Assembly (NCBI RefSeq): GCF_046630445.1
Contig: NC_092341.1
Location: 4,068,001-4,132,000 of the forward strand
DNA from: Rutidosis leptorrhynchoides
Lineage: Eukaryota; Streptophyta; Magnoliopsida; Asterales; Asteraceae
Length of the DNA: 64,000 nucleotides
Reading direction: 5' to 3'
Made by a program: the position numbers and the translations under genes. Below the pieces are notes generated by a model. It made no database searches, was not told the DNA's origin, and saw only the letters and a program-made list of their open reading frames with translations. Below are positions 11,325 to 23,954 of the stretch, one piece after another. Each line of letters begins with the position of its first letter. The stretch's first letter is position 1.

Positions 11325-11610
11325 ATATCGGGACACGTATACAAGGTTTTGACATATCATATCGACACATCTATATATATTATTTGGAATAACCATAGAC
11401 ACTCTATATGTTGTAATGATCGAGTTCACTATACAGGGTTGAGGTTGATTCTACCATAATATATATAGTTTGAGTTGTGATCGAGTCTGAGACATGTACA
11501 CGGGTCATGATACGTATTAATTGATTCGAATATTATATATCTAACTATATATGAATTATTGGACTATCAACTAAGGACTGCCAACATTAGACAATTAAAA
11601 TATTGATTAT
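11325..11610 (+). repeat. LTR-like module shared with the LTR of element D
   Basis: The stretch including TTTTGACATATCATATCGAC, AATAACCATAGACACTC and ACAGGGTTGAGGTTGATT matches the reverse complement of 48160-48480 in D's LTR at clearly high identity by eye. Elements A and C lack this module at the corresponding place. It shows that relic E and D share ancestry beyond the PPT. Confidence 0.7.
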
Positions 11611-13154
11611 AACATATGAAACTAAATAATTCTTCAAGTTTGCCACTTGATTTCATCTTAAACCTCATTTGTATCTTGACGATTACAATCTGCGTTCAAA
11701 CCTTTCATGATTCTTGAAAACACCTCAATCGAGAGGATGAACCAACCACACTTCATCTACTGAAAGAAAGATTGATGCGTATAGTTATGCACCTGAAAAA
11801 TTCTCAGAAACTGAGTAAACGTTTAACACATATCTGTGCTAGCTTCTTTGGCGTTGTTATTACCAACAATAGCCGTACAATCCCTTTCCAAATTAGCCAA
11901 TTTTATCATAGCTCCAGTAAATCAACTTCGAATTTTCGTTCGAAACAACCTTATTATAACCATGATTTATATGCGTACTCTTTTATTATTACCGAGGAAC
12001 CTTTTATATTCCATCATATTAGCAGTAAACTTACCAGCAACTTCAATGAATTTGGATTTTCCGAAAAATCATTACATTCATTGAAACCCCATCGTGTATT
12101 CATCTATACCCTGTAACAATAATTGCCATACCAATTACCGAGAATCAGCAATCAGTATTTTGAATCTCGTAGCATTTCTACATCAAAAGTTATATGTATA
12201 CATATAACAATTATCTCCTAGAATTACGACCTTCAATTCTGAAATTTTGAAAAGCACCCAGCCTACGAATCAATACATTGAACTTTGAAAAATCTGAATG
12301 AAGCAGCAGAAACTGTAGGCAACCGTAAACGACCTTAATCGTCGAAAGTTTGATGATAAAGAATAGTATTTTGGAAAAGCTCAGAAAAGTTGGAACTAGA
12401 AAACGGATTGAGCAAACTATGAAGGAGTCTCTGAACAAATCACAAGGACTAAACTTGTACATTAAGAATCCTGATGATTCTGTTTCTGATGAAACCTTTA
12501 GCGAATAACTTGCTTCTGACTCCAAACTCTTGCGGACAAATTTTCTTCACCATCCTTCGATATTAGAAATTCCAAGATATCATCGTATCTTTCATTATAA
12601 ATATCCTCCATATTTCTGAAGATATTTTTATAACTACTCTTATCTAAAATCATTAATCTCTTCGTACTATCAGTGTTACATCATATAGAAACTGTTAGTT
12701 TCTATATTCTGTAAACTTTCGAGCTTAAAATATGAATGTTATTGAAGTAATGTTGGGAACTGATGCATGAGTTAGTATAATATAATGACACTTGATCAAC
12801 GTGATTATATTACAGTAAGTCATGCTGAGTTTCTAAATGGAACGTGATGATTCACATATCATAACGTCATCATGTGCCATGTTACACGACTCTTACGTTC
12901 TGTCTAGTCTATAAACATATCAAGAAAATATTTTTCTTGATAGTTCTATCTTTCCTTGAACTCTGGTAATTTGACAAGTCAAATTGTGCTATTACCGTTT
13001 CTTTCTTAGAACATTAACAATGTTCATTCTGAAACTTATATCTACGAATTCTGGATCATTACAAAAGATGCCCAATCGCAAGAAGAAGAAACGAAGGGAC
13101 AAAGCTTCGAAATAGAAATTGGAGTATAAATTGCATCAAATAGGGGGGAGTACT

Positions 13155-14150
13155 TGTTGGGATTCAATATATTAACAAGTTTCATATCCATATATGTAGA
13201 TGTCAAAATCAATTTTAACATAGAGCGGAAGCTACTTTTAAAACAAATCAATACTATGTTTAACCATTTTAAACTTGAATCCCAAAATATATCAAGTCTA
13301 GATAATATGCTTACAAAGTAAAAGAGCTAGTTATAGAGTTATACCTACTCCAAGTTAGGAGGTAAAATGAAGATGAAGATGATGAAGAATGAGCAAGCTT
13401 CTTACTTGAAACCTCAAGCTTGTATACCCACAAACCTTTGTATATCAACACCCTTCTTCTTGGTTAGGATTTAAGACACTAATATGCTATCAAACTTGGC
13501 TTGAAGAACCCCTTTTTCTCCTCAATATTTTCGACCAAAATAGGGTGGAAGAGAGGTTTTGGTTTTTCAAATTTGCAAGTTTAATGTGTGTGTGAGTAGT
13601 TGTGCAAGCATGCACTGTATGTAGAAGAGTGTATTTACAAGTAATAACAAAGCATGGGGTGGCTTGTCTTGGGATGACAAAACCGCCACCCCCATGCTCC
13701 CTCCCCCTTTTTTTTTTGTTTTTCTTTTATCCATATATTTGCATGTCCATTTAGTTGCTTGTTGAAATATTACTTACACTCTTTTAATATATGTACATTA
13801 CTTTAATATATAAGCCATTTATAATATGTAAATGTACATATATTACTTGCACTTGTATATAAATTATAAACCACTTATAACATATATATATATACATATA
13901 TGTTACTAGCACATATATTTAATTTTATAACCTTTTATAAAATTATTACACACAAATAAGCTTAATCACATAATGAATTAAACTTATACTTATAATTATC
14001 CAAATAATTATTTCAAGCATATTATCCTTAGAAACCAATTTCTAAAGTCTAAGTGTCAAGTATTTATTTTAAAGATCCACTCTTGAAAATAAATACATAA
14101 AAGTGTTGACGGCTTGTTATTGGGTATGACCCGACTTGGATCATAACATA
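13155..14150 (+). repeat. candidate copia-type LTR inserted in relic E
   Basis: Preceded by a purine tract ATAGGGGGGAG and opening TGTTGGGATTC, as copia 3' LTRs often do. A plausible end is GGATCATAACA at about 14150. It contains a poly-T tract and AT-rich repeats. I found no matching direct repeat at the ends and no second copy in the window, so solo LTR, fragment and chance all remain possible. Confidence 0.35.
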
Positions 14151-14867
14151 TTGGCTACATTAATTAATTATGTCTCTCGGGCATACGAAATACCTTCAGT
14201 ATTGACTGGGGATGACAATGATTATAGAAAACAGAAGCAAGGACTTCGAAGTATAAGGGAAGATATAAAGCCCGATAACAACACATAAATTACAAACCAT
14301 GTATATCAATGTTTATAGCAACATAAAGACACGGGAGGATTAAAAGCACTATAACCCCAAGGGCAAAGTAGAAATAAGCAGATTCCTCTGGTGGAAGTTG
14401 GAAAAGGGGAATGATGGTTGTGATAGTAAGGATAAGGACAAGGATCAGAACTGGATTTAGCATTTTCATAAACTTTTGAATTTGGGAACTGGGTATAGGA
14501 ATGGTAAAAGTAACGGAATGGAAGAAGTTAATTTATAGTGAAATATCTGATAGAAAAATCGAGGCAGATCACCGTATTTAATTATAGAGATCTTAATCTC
14601 TTTATTCGCCGAAGAATCAAATCTCTTAGATTTCAAAGATTTTCTTTAAATCCCTGGAATTTCGAAAATCCACCGTGACTACGTCAAAAAGTTAAAGCTC
14701 TATCTCAATCTTTGTAACAGCTTCACTCGTACGCTTTAATAATCAAATCGTTTTATCTGTATTATTCAATAATGATAAAACTCTATTTATCAGCTCATAT
14801 TCGTCAGGAAAACATATTTATTGTTAGCCATGACGACCTCACTCAAATTTCGGGACAAAATTTCTTT

Positions 14868-14880
14868 AACGGGTAGGTAC
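14868..14880 (+). other. polypurine tract of relic E
   Basis: AACGGGTAGGTAC directly before TGTGATGACCCGG, identical to the PPTs of A, C and D. The hairpin upstream has one change (GGGACAAAATTT in place of GGGACGAAATTT) that weakens it. Confidence 0.75.
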
Positions 14881-15085
14881 TGTGATGACCCGGAGATTTC
14901 CGACCAAATTTAAACTTAATCCTTATATGTTTCCGACACGATAAGCAAAGTCTGTAATGTTGAGTCTCAAAATTTTTGAACTGTTTACATGGATTTAGTT
15001 AACCTTTAACTATTCCCGACGATTCACGAACAATTGTGGGTAAATAAATATGTAAATAAATATAAATACATGTAAATAAATATAA

Positions 15086-15086
<1 letters not shown>

Positions 15087-15132
<46 letters not shown>
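15087..15132. repeat. (TA)n microsatellite
   Basis: Perfect TA run inside LTR E. Confidence 0.95.
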
Positions 15133-15137
<5 letters not shown>

Positions 15138-15587
15138 TTAAAAATTTATAAAGTATACTTTAATCATTTGAATTAAAATATAAATAATATATAGAATAAT
15201 TAAGTTGTTATTGAAATAAATATATATATATGACTTCTATATCCAATTAAGATTACATGTATATTGTAAAATTCATAAAATATATAAATATTAAATATTT
15301 TATACATTAGATAACTAGTAAAATGATACAATTAATAAATTGTAATAATAATATATTAAATGTAATTATAAATAAATGTTATAGTAATATTATTATTATT
15401 TTCAGTATTAATATAAAAATTATTATTATCTATATAACATACAAACAGGAAACTTGATATATATAAATTGTTATAATATTATTACTAATAATATTATTAT
15501 CGTTTAGAATATAAATAATTAATTTAATTAATAAAGAATAATGATTATTATCATTAATTGTTATCATACTATAATTATCTTTATCAA

Positions 15588-15589
<2 letters not shown>

Positions 15590-15641
<52 letters not shown>
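15590..15641. repeat. (ATT)n microsatellite
   Basis: About 17 ATT units in LTR E. Confidence 0.95.
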
Positions 15642-15642
<1 letters not shown>

Positions 15643-17539
15643 ATAAGTATTATTATTAATAAAATTATTATTTATTAATATTAATTACAAAACTTTACAC
15701 ACATGAAAATCGTACGTGTTTGTTATATATGCCTATCAAACTATACTAGATTGATAAATCTGTCTCCAAACTTGGTCACAATCAGACTCAGATTTTCAAT
15801 ACGTACCAAAAATCAACTAAGGATCATTTTCAACTTTTATTTTCTTCTTTTTATTTGTGTCCGTGATTTAAGGTCGACCCCATTCAACAAATACAAACAA
15901 TCTTGAGATGGCTTCACTATTGTAAACTGATGTGTTCCTATAACTAATTTGTTTCTTCTTTCCACTATAACTAATTATTATCAAGTATGTATTATATATA
16001 CATTCTATATGCATATATGATAGAACCATAACCCACTTCATCATTTCCATCATCTCTTTTTCTTTTGGCTTCATGAAATCCATAACCTACACAAACCCAA
16101 CACCAAAACCATCATCGACTAACTCAACTGGCACTTCTGTTTCTACTTCAACGATTAACATAAACAAACACCAACGTTGGCTACTTCTGTTCTGGTTCAG
16201 CTCATAAAACGTCATCGATAACCTTTGTTTTTTTTCTTGTGATACTTCCATTCGGTTGCAACCCAACAACTATGACCCAATTACTTCTGTTTGAGTTCTT
16301 GATATTTTTTTCCTACTACGATCAAACACCACGAACCCCTTTATTTTATTTACTGCTCGCCATATTCAAATTACAAACCATCTTGCATTCGGTCTTCTGC
16401 TGTACGTTTTATATTGCTGCATCAGACCAAGACCCAAACACCACCATGAGCAACCACCTCTCAAACCCACTTCCAATCGTGAATACCACCATTCTTCTTT
16501 TCCTGCTGTGTATTCATGTGTAGACAACAGACTACCACTTGCTCTCTCTCTTCTCTCTCTCCTCTGCAAAAGCCACGAAGGTTACCCAGGTGCAACTGCT
16601 TCATTTTCTAGTATTGGTTCGTATTAAAACAAATGATATTGAATTATAATTCAAACGTATTAGGTAAGGTTCTTGCAAGTGGGATGGCTTAGGATTTAAT
16701 GGCAGACAAAGTCATCTTTTCAAGTTAGTGGGTTATTTTTTCTTTTGTAATGTGACAGACAAACTCCATAAACAAATAAACCCCACAATCCCTATCTCTA
16801 TTAATTAGATTTGTCAATTTAAAATTTGGGACTTTTGTAAACTGTGAGGCCACCATATCTTGGGCCGAGATTTAACTAGATACTTGGACTTCCTAATTGT
16901 TAAATGGGCCATAATATTAGACTCCTTATTTGAGAGGAGGACGGGATATATATAACTAGTATCATGATAACAATAGTATCACGATGGTAACTAAAGATTA
17001 TGATGATGACTTAATGAGCTCGATGGTCTTATGATGATGATAAAGACGATGATAATATGATCAGGGGATGATATTGAGGAAAATCGATCATGATTATAAT
17101 GATGTGATTATAATGTCGATAATGGTGATGTTAGTATGACTTTGATAATTGATGACTAGAAGATAATAGAGTTGATATTCATGATGATAACGATGATTAG
17201 GTTATGATGATGAGGTTATGATCATGTCGATAAATATGATGATAAGGTTGATGAGGATGTATTATGCATAAAATCACAATGATAAAGATGATAATGAAAC
17301 CGTAAATTAGATGATGATGTACAATGTATAAATGATGATTACGATGATATCAGGTTCCTGTTAGATTATGAAGGTGACAATGATAAACAGTAGAAGCTGA
17401 TGAGACGAGTTGGTGTTGACATGGTTATAAACTTCCTGTCGATTTGAGTTTAGGAAGAAGAAGGAAACACAGATAATGGGTTAAGTAATTCGGTTTGGGC
17501 TATTAATAACAGAAAAGCTGAAATAGAGGGACGGTTGGG

Positions 17540-17592
17540 TTTGTTTGTGTGTTAGCGAGAAGTCTCGGGTTCGAGCCCGGGCTACGACAGTT
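17540..17592 (+). other. tRNA-like box B motif inside LTR E
   Basis: CTCGGGTTCGAGCCCGGGC matches the pol III B-box core GGTTCGAnnCC within a short palindrome and is followed by TTTTT. A clear A box and a cloverleaf are lacking, so this is not a tRNA gene. It may be a SINE remnant or part of the LTR. Confidence 0.35.
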
Positions 17593-17634
17593 TTTATTTA
17601 AAGCTTTATTTCAAAGGTAGTCTTATTTGATTCA

Positions 17635-17679
17635 TTATTATTATTATTAATATTATTATTATTATTATCAATATTACTA

Positions 17680-17733
<54 letters not shown>
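17635..17733. repeat. imperfect (TTA)n microsatellite
   Basis: Long TTA run with a few interruptions in LTR E. Confidence 0.95.
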
Positions 17734-17734
<1 letters not shown>

Positions 17735-18844
17735 AATATAAAAAAATTAGTTATATAAGAACTATCCTAACAAAAATAAATTAATATTTTTTAATAAATA
17801 TTAGCTATCTATTGAAAATATATATAATAGTTGAAATTAATTAAAATAACACATAAATTATTATTATAACAAATATAGTAATTAATATTAATATACATAC
17901 TTGTTTACTTGTTAGCATATATGTTAATATATATAAAAATAATATAGGTTCGTGAATCCGAGGCCAACCCTACATTTGTTCAATGACGTCATATGTATTT
18001 TTACTACAAAATACAGTATGGTGAGTTTCATTTGCTCCCTTTTTAAATGCTTTTGCAATATATATTTTTGGGACTGAGTATACATGAGCTGCTTTTATAA
18101 ATGTTTTACGTAATAAACACAAGTAATCAAAACTACATTATATGGTTGGATTATTAACCGAATATCGCCCTTCAAGTCTGGTAACCTAAGAATTTAGGAA
18201 AATGGCCTCTGATTGACGCGAATCCTAAAGATAGATCTATGGACCTTGACAAGTCCCATTCGGGGTACTAATGTTTAGTACTTCGAGATTATTATTAAAC
18301 AGACGAGAGGTTCTGTTTGGGGATATTCTATGCATTAAAGTTAACGTCGGTTACCAGGTGTTCAATCCATATGAATGATATTTTTGTCTCTATGTATGGG
18401 ACGTATATTTATGAGAACTGAAAATGGAAAATCTTGTGGTCTATTAAAATGATGGAAATGATTATTTATGTTAAACTAATGAAGTCACCAACCTTTTGGT
18501 TGACACTTTAAAGCATGTTTATTCTCAGGTACGAAAGAAATCTTCCGCTGTACATTTGCTCATTCTAGAAATATTACTTGGAGTCATTCATGGCATATTT
18601 CAAAAGACGTTGCATTCGGGTCGTTGAGTTCATCAAGATTATTATTTAGTCAATTATAGTTAGATATATTATGAAATAGTATGCATGCCGTCAACTTTCG
18701 ATGTAAATGAAAATTTGTCTTTTAAAACGAATGCAATGTTTGTAAAATGTATCATATAGAGGTCAAGTACCTCGCAATGTAATCAACTATTGTGAATCGT
18801 TTATAATCGATGTGGACTTCATCCGGATGGATTAGGACGGGTTA

Positions 18845-19089
18845 TTAGAGTTAACGTGGTTGGCTAGACCACCGATGAAAATGGTGGTGATTTTGGTTCT
18901 AGAATGGTGGTTTTGAAACCGGCGGTATGGGACAAGGGTTAAATTGGGGTAAGGGATAGAAATAGGCGGTGAGGAAGAAGAGGTTTGGTAAGGGATGGAG
19001 GAAGAAGGTGGTGGAATTGGTGGTGGTGGAGGTGGAGGTGATGGTGGTGGTAGAATGGGGCCAAATGTTGAAAGAGTTTGAGAGGACAT
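18845..19089 (-). pseudogene. possible N-terminal exon of a proline-rich protein, cut by LTR E
   Basis: From ATG at 19089 the minus strand reads MSSQTLSTFGPIL, a run of prolines and serines, then SIPYPNLTLVPYRRF and GGLANHVNS, and meets the end of LTR E. The Ser/Pro-rich start could be an organelle-targeting or disordered region. A LINE poly(A) tract ends 20 bp upstream of the ATG. I do not recognise the protein. It may be a real first exon separated from the rest of its gene by element E, or a chance ORF in biased sequence. Confidence 0.3.
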
Positions 19090-19108
19090 GGTTATTAATT
19101 ATTACCCA

Positions 19109-20035
19109 CTTTTTTTTTTTTTTGGCAAAAAACTTAAATATATTAAATTTTTTCACAAAAAGTGAAAATAAGAGATACAACCCCACTACATGAGCTTAAT
19201 AACCCAAACGAAATAAACTTCATAATGTGGGCCTCGTAAACAAGCTCAATCGAGACCCAAAACCCCATAATTTAACAAAACATGACAGAGACATTACATT
19301 TACATAATAAACAAAATACGTCAACTTCAAACTTCTACATGCGCCTTGACTATCTTTCATTTTCTTTGTTGAGAAGCTAGATCACAATAAAGCCCACAAT
19401 TGTTCTCTCCAAATGAAAATTGATGACCTTGGACATTGTATGCATTTATCAACCATTGAATTTTTTTTTTTTCGTAACTTAATGAGTTCGACCACACCTG
19501 CCTCACTTTTGAGAGTTCCATTAAAAATCAAATCGTTTCTAGCAAGCCAAATAAAACAATATGTGGCTGGACCAATAAGTCTCCAAGATTTTTCTCATTT
19601 AGGCGTAGTCTGTGATAACAATCAAGTGAGAATTCCATAAGAGACGAAGGCATAACCCACACCACATTCCACCAATTAAATAGCCCCGACCAAACATTAC
19701 GAGACTATGAACAATGAAGTAGAAGATAGACAATCGATTCAACATGTAACATACACCGTCCACACTTATCATCCGAGCCAGTAACCACCACGAAGGAAGT
19801 GCCTATAACACAAAACCTCCTTTGCCGGAACACCACCTTGAAGCGCTTTTCTAATCTTCCATTGACAACTTTGCGGACTAAGAATATTGAATAACTCGTC
19901 CGTTTGTTGAAGCTTTAAAATATCACGCCAAACACATGATAGATTTTTCTTATATATGCTCGAAACATCTGGCAGAAGATTACCAGGATAAGCACCACCC
20001 ATTTGTTCCTAACTTGAAACCAATCCTCCGAATCT
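19109..20035 (-). mobile_element. LINE (non-LTR retrotransposon) 3' fragment with zf-RVT domain
   Basis: On the minus strand the translation shows the C-terminal reverse-transcriptase-associated region of plant LINEs: VSSIYKKNLSCVWRDIL, WKIRKALQGGVPAKEVL, then in a shifted frame DDKCGRCMLHVESIVYLLLHC (Cys/His zf-RVT pattern), NVWSGLFNWW and FIWLARNDLIFNG. At least one frameshift (near 19770) and one TAG break it. It ends in a poly(A) tract, seen as T15 at 19109-19123. 5' truncation with a poly(A) tail is typical of LINE copies. I could not find a convincing target-site duplication. Confidence 0.75.
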
Positions 20036-20394
20036 AATTAGATGTAAATATAATATATACGGACTAGTAATTACTGCAAATACAATAATACAGTAATTCT
20101 AGTATACATTAACATGACTTTTTGTAGACCATGTCAGTATTTACTATGTACTATGTACTCCCAATATATGGTTGACCAACTGTATAGCAGATTATACTAA
20201 TTAATGCTCCATTGTCCGTATACTAATTCAGAGTATAAGATATCTGCAACAAAATTGGATTCACATGGAAGTAAACAAAATAAGTAAATTCGAATATCAA
20301 ATTGGTTATGACTGATTTCAACATCAACATGTCCGCATGGATAAAAGGATTTCTTTTGGGTTCGCAGAGGAAACCTCTCTAGCGACAACTACAT

Positions 20395-20592
20395 TGGATC
20401 CCCACTAGCGAGTAAAACCCTTAGATGATGAGCCCCCAAGCGACGAGACCTATAATCGGATGAATTGCGCACATTGGTGCCCCTTCCGGTCAAGAGCCCA
20501 TTTTAATTTGATCTTGGGCTTTATCAAGATTCGAACCAGAGTCTCCTGCTTCACAGGGAACTCGGTAGCCACCGGGCTATGCCCAAGTAGTT
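20395..20592 (-). mobile_element. tRNA-derived SINE
   Basis: On the minus strand TAGCCCGGTGGCTACCGAG (A-box-like, about 20562-20580) is followed about 30 bp later by GGTTCGAATCTTG (B box, 20527-20538). This is the internal pol III promoter layout of plant SINEs. A tRNA-unrelated body follows towards 20395. Ends are approximate. A tRNA gene is excluded because the acceptor and anticodon stems are not recognisable. Confidence 0.6.
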
Positions 20593-20647
20593 GCATGAAT
20601 GAAACGATCTTATGTGAAAATACTTGTTAGAGTTATGTGTTGTATAT

Positions 20648-20912
20648 TATTCTCTCTGTCACAAATTTATTGTTCAGTATTCCATTTGTATGTCCCATGT
20701 TAATTGTTCAATTTCATAAAAAAGTAAGAATAAATAGACATTGTTTTTTAGCCTTAAAATATGTATAGAAGATAAAAGATATGTATAAATTAAAGGGTAA
20801 AACTGAAAAATAATCAAAAATTACACACAAAATATATTGTAATTTGTAACAATGATATTTTTTAAACTGTATATTTTTTGTCCGAGGACAATGGATTTGG
20901 AACGGAGGGTTA
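20648..20912. mobile_element. Stowaway-like MITE (Tc1/mariner)
   Basis: Inverted termini TCTCTCTGTCACAAATTTATTGTTCAG on the left and GGACAATGGATTTGGAACGGAGGG on the right resemble the CTCCCTCCGTCCC termini of Stowaway elements. The body is AT-rich without an ORF, about 260 bp, next to TA-rich flanks. Confidence 0.6.
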
Positions 20913-20916
20913 ATTA

Positions 20917-20918
<2 letters not shown>

Positions 20919-21006
<88 letters not shown>
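20919..21006. repeat. (AT)n microsatellite
   Basis: Uninterrupted AT run of about 88 bp. Confidence 0.97.
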
Positions 21007-21012
<6 letters not shown>

Positions 21013-21354
21013 GAACTAGTTAAAGTGTTACATAAGATATATCTATCATCTGTATAATAGATCTAAATAAAAGACACAATTGAAGGTAACCCTCGCAACA
21101 TTGAATATTGTCAAATCAAACAAGAAACAACCATTTAAACATCCTAATATTTGCATCTTCGCATATTTTGAGTCGGGGTATGTAATGATATGCATATCCG
21201 CATCCGCATATCTCGCTTGAGCAATTAATGCGAATAGAGTAAGGTGTGGTTTTGTCACGTTATTTAATACCCTTGGGCGCATGGATATCCTAACCGTATT
21301 CAGGGTTAAGCATATAAGGGTAAATCTTTTCCTAATTTATAGGCCAATAATAAG

Positions 21355-21560
21355 TTGGTCATGAAAGCTAGATTACCGATAATTACCGGAACCGTCCTGC
21401 TACCGGTAAATACCGGTACCATACCGCTAAGTACCGAATACAAAATTCCGCTAAGTACCGAATACAAAATTCGGATATATTTAGAACCAAATATCATACC
21501 ATATATAACCGGTACGGGTACCGACCCGATACGGGACTTGTTCGGTTCGGTACTTAGGTA
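21355..21560. repeat. TACCGG-rich stretch with a 24-bp direct repeat
   Basis: TACCGGTAC-type words recur, and CCGCTAAGTACCGAATACAAAATT occurs twice in tandem (about 21424-21471). No gene is visible. It may be the terminal region of an unrecognised DNA transposon. Confidence 0.5.
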
Positions 21561-22820
21561 TTGATGCTAATCCCCTGACCAAAGCATCCCCAAACAAACA
21601 CGGCGGCTGAAAATCCACCAACCAAATATGAAGTCAACCCGCACCGAGGAGGGAATACACTCCGGCCCCGATGCACGACAACCAGAAAACTAATCACGAC
21701 TAAGAAAGAAGAGAAAATGAGAGATGGAAAAGCAAAGAATGGAAAAACAAAAAAAATGGGGGCGGGTTATGCAACTACGGGAGATGAACGCGTGGGTGGT
21801 TTAATCCCCCAGAGTGATCCCAAACTGATGTCAAAAAAAAAAAAAAAAAAAAAAAAAATGGAGAAACAAAAGGCTGGGGAGACGAGAAAATGAAAGGTGT
21901 AAAGCATGTGCTATAAAAAACAAAACAAAAAAATTACACCTGCTGAACTCGAATCCAAAAAAAATCCAGAAAACCACCAAACCAGCAAGAACCAATTCAG
22001 AACCCAAATAACCGGAAAAAACAGAACAGAAAAAAACCAGTTTTTGCACACCCTAACTAGGTCTAGTTTAGGAATTAGGATTTGTTTCACAAATTTTTAT
22101 ATTCGCACAAAAGATGAATATAATACATTAGTTTGTGTCTCAAAAAATGTTTTGCAAAATACAATGACATGAACTGTAAGTGAGAAATATATATAGAACA
22201 TTTTCGTCAATTATTGACCTACTAGTTAGTACAGCGACTGGACTCTGGGATGACTTTTGGAGAATTCAGAGTTGGATTTTAGGAAGCTAAATATTGCAAG
22301 AAAGGCCCACTACTTATCAAACATATGTAAATACAGCCCCAAATTTGGAAGTATTAAGACAACTAATTGTTGTAAGCATGCACAAACTGTAACTGGAGAC
22401 ACTAGTTTAAATTGATTAATGCTAACGAATTGACCCTGTAAGGCAATCGGCCGATCACTTGTATGATACAATGATAGCACTGCAGATCATCCAATGTCAA
22501 TTCCAGTATTGCAGTTCAAATGTGTCTCATTTTAACATACATGTAACTCCATGAAGACAACATATACTCCTACCACTTTCGAAAGACTAAAAACAAAATA
22601 GTGCACCATTATTTCAACATGCTATCCAATTCCAACCACCAAAACACAATACCTTTAAAAACCTTGAAAATGTTACAGAATAACTATGTAAAGTTAGACA
22701 AAGAACGAACAATCAAACCAGCATCCACCACCCGCGATAATATTTGCGGAAGATCATGGCATCATGACATTAGTACTAAAATAGACAAAACAACAGTTTA
22801 ACAAAACTCCAATTACTTAA
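21561..22820. other. intergenic sequence downstream of LSM1
   Basis: No convincing gene. It contains an A27 tract at 21833-21859 with purine-rich sequence before it, possibly the tail of an old retroposon. The last several hundred bases before 22821 are the 3' flank, and probably the 3' UTR, of LSM1 on the minus strand. Confidence 0.5.
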
Positions 22821-23923
22821 TTAGTCCATATCGAGAAACTCCATCCTTTTTCTCATCGTTCCCTTCAAATCTGTAGCCTCCCTCTCCACCTTCTGAGCCT
22901 GGACAACATATATAATCAACAACACTCAGCTTTAATGATTTCACAAAGTACTAGCACATAACAAGATCTTTAGGTCTTGATATACTTATACTTATAATGA
23001 TAATAATACCCATTACTTACAAGTGCATCATACTAGATTGAAATTAAATCACAATACACAAACTAGACATTCAAATATTATATCCCATATAATACAGAAA
23101 AGAGATCACCTATTGAATAGTTTTCACGCAAGTATAAAGAAGACCAAATGACCAACCACCCTATCAATGAACTTCTTTGCTTGTCAGCTAGACTTAGAAC
23201 ATTACAACAAGTCACCAGCACAGAATTTATCTTAATTTTATTTTTCGAAAGTCAACTACTCGCACACAATCACCATGACACTATGAATATATACATTTGT
23301 CCCGAGTGGTATGTAAAACACAACCTTATGGACATTTGGTGAGAACTTGCATAACTACCAACCAAACCCTCTTGAATAGAAATTTAACCAAAAACAGCAC
23401 ACATCATATTCACCTATTCAGCAACATCAGATGCACATTGCACGTGTGCATGTAAATTCATTGATGTCATCAAAAATAAAAAAACAGACTTTAATATAAA
23501 CAGGCCTGATCCCAATCCGGTAGCTATAATTCATCAACATCCAAGTTAGACTCTTTCCAGTTAAAAATTACGCACAGAAATGAGTCAATGATCACCACTT
23601 CAGCCCAGCCTCCGGTGACCATCTAACCCATAGAATCCGACATGAGCATCGAGGTTCAAGCCTCCTCTTCCTCGGGGCACGAAATCTTCAGTCTGTCCCG
23701 ATATCGTGAACTTCACTCACTCCAATATCTCCAAAAGAACTCACGCCAACCCAAAACCCAAATAAGTCAACCGAATAATACCCCTAAAATTAAGAATAGT
23801 TGTTTCTATAGCAAGTAATCGGTCGAGACCTCTGAGAGATTAAGCAGTTCAATCAGCGATTAATTGAATTATTCTGTTTACGTGTTAAAAATTTATATGT
23901 ATAAATAATTAAATATAGAAGAG

Positions 23924-23954
<31 letters not shown>

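Larger units (their letters stand above)
10365..14880 (+). mobile_element. degenerate internal region of gypsy-related relic E (non-coding)
   Basis: No long ORF or pol motif is visible in either strand. Two points tie it to a gypsy element. At 10900-11000 it resembles the leader before gag of elements A and C (GGTAGGTA-TACC, then ATTAATAAG). It ends with CAAATTTCGGGACAAAATTT and the PPT AACGGGTAGGTAC at 14868-14880, directly before an LTR start. About 11185-11330 is low-complexity TTTATCGCAATTTA-like sequence. Gag-pol has apparently been lost or replaced, so a non-autonomous (LARD-like) element is possible. Element A lies against its left side. Confidence 0.55.
14881..18844 (+). repeat. 3' LTR of gypsy relic E (~3.96 kb)
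   Basis: Starts TGTGATGACCCGGAG after the PPT. Its 3' part keeps blocks shared with the LTRs of A, C and D: GATAGATCTAT, AATCTTGTGGTCTAT, GCATGTTTATTCTCAGGT, CTTCCGCTG and ATATAGAGGTCAA-TACCTCGC. It ends near GGACGGGTTATTA; the exact last base is uncertain by a few bp. It is longer than the A and C LTRs because of AT and TTA microsatellites (15087-15132, 15590-15641, 17635-17733) and an ATGATGA-rich stretch at 16960-17400. Small ORFs inside look incidental. Confidence 0.75.

Noticed and set aside
11772-12525. ORFs of about 80-115 codons in relic E
   Set aside because: Mixed strands and frames, no conserved motif, surrounded by stops.
16239-16523. ORFs in LTR E
   Set aside because: No known domain, biased composition, and inside an old LTR with microsatellites.
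17540-17592. tRNA gene suggested by GGTTCGAGCCC
   Set aside because: No acceptor, D or anticodon arms can be drawn; kept only as a tRNA-like motif.
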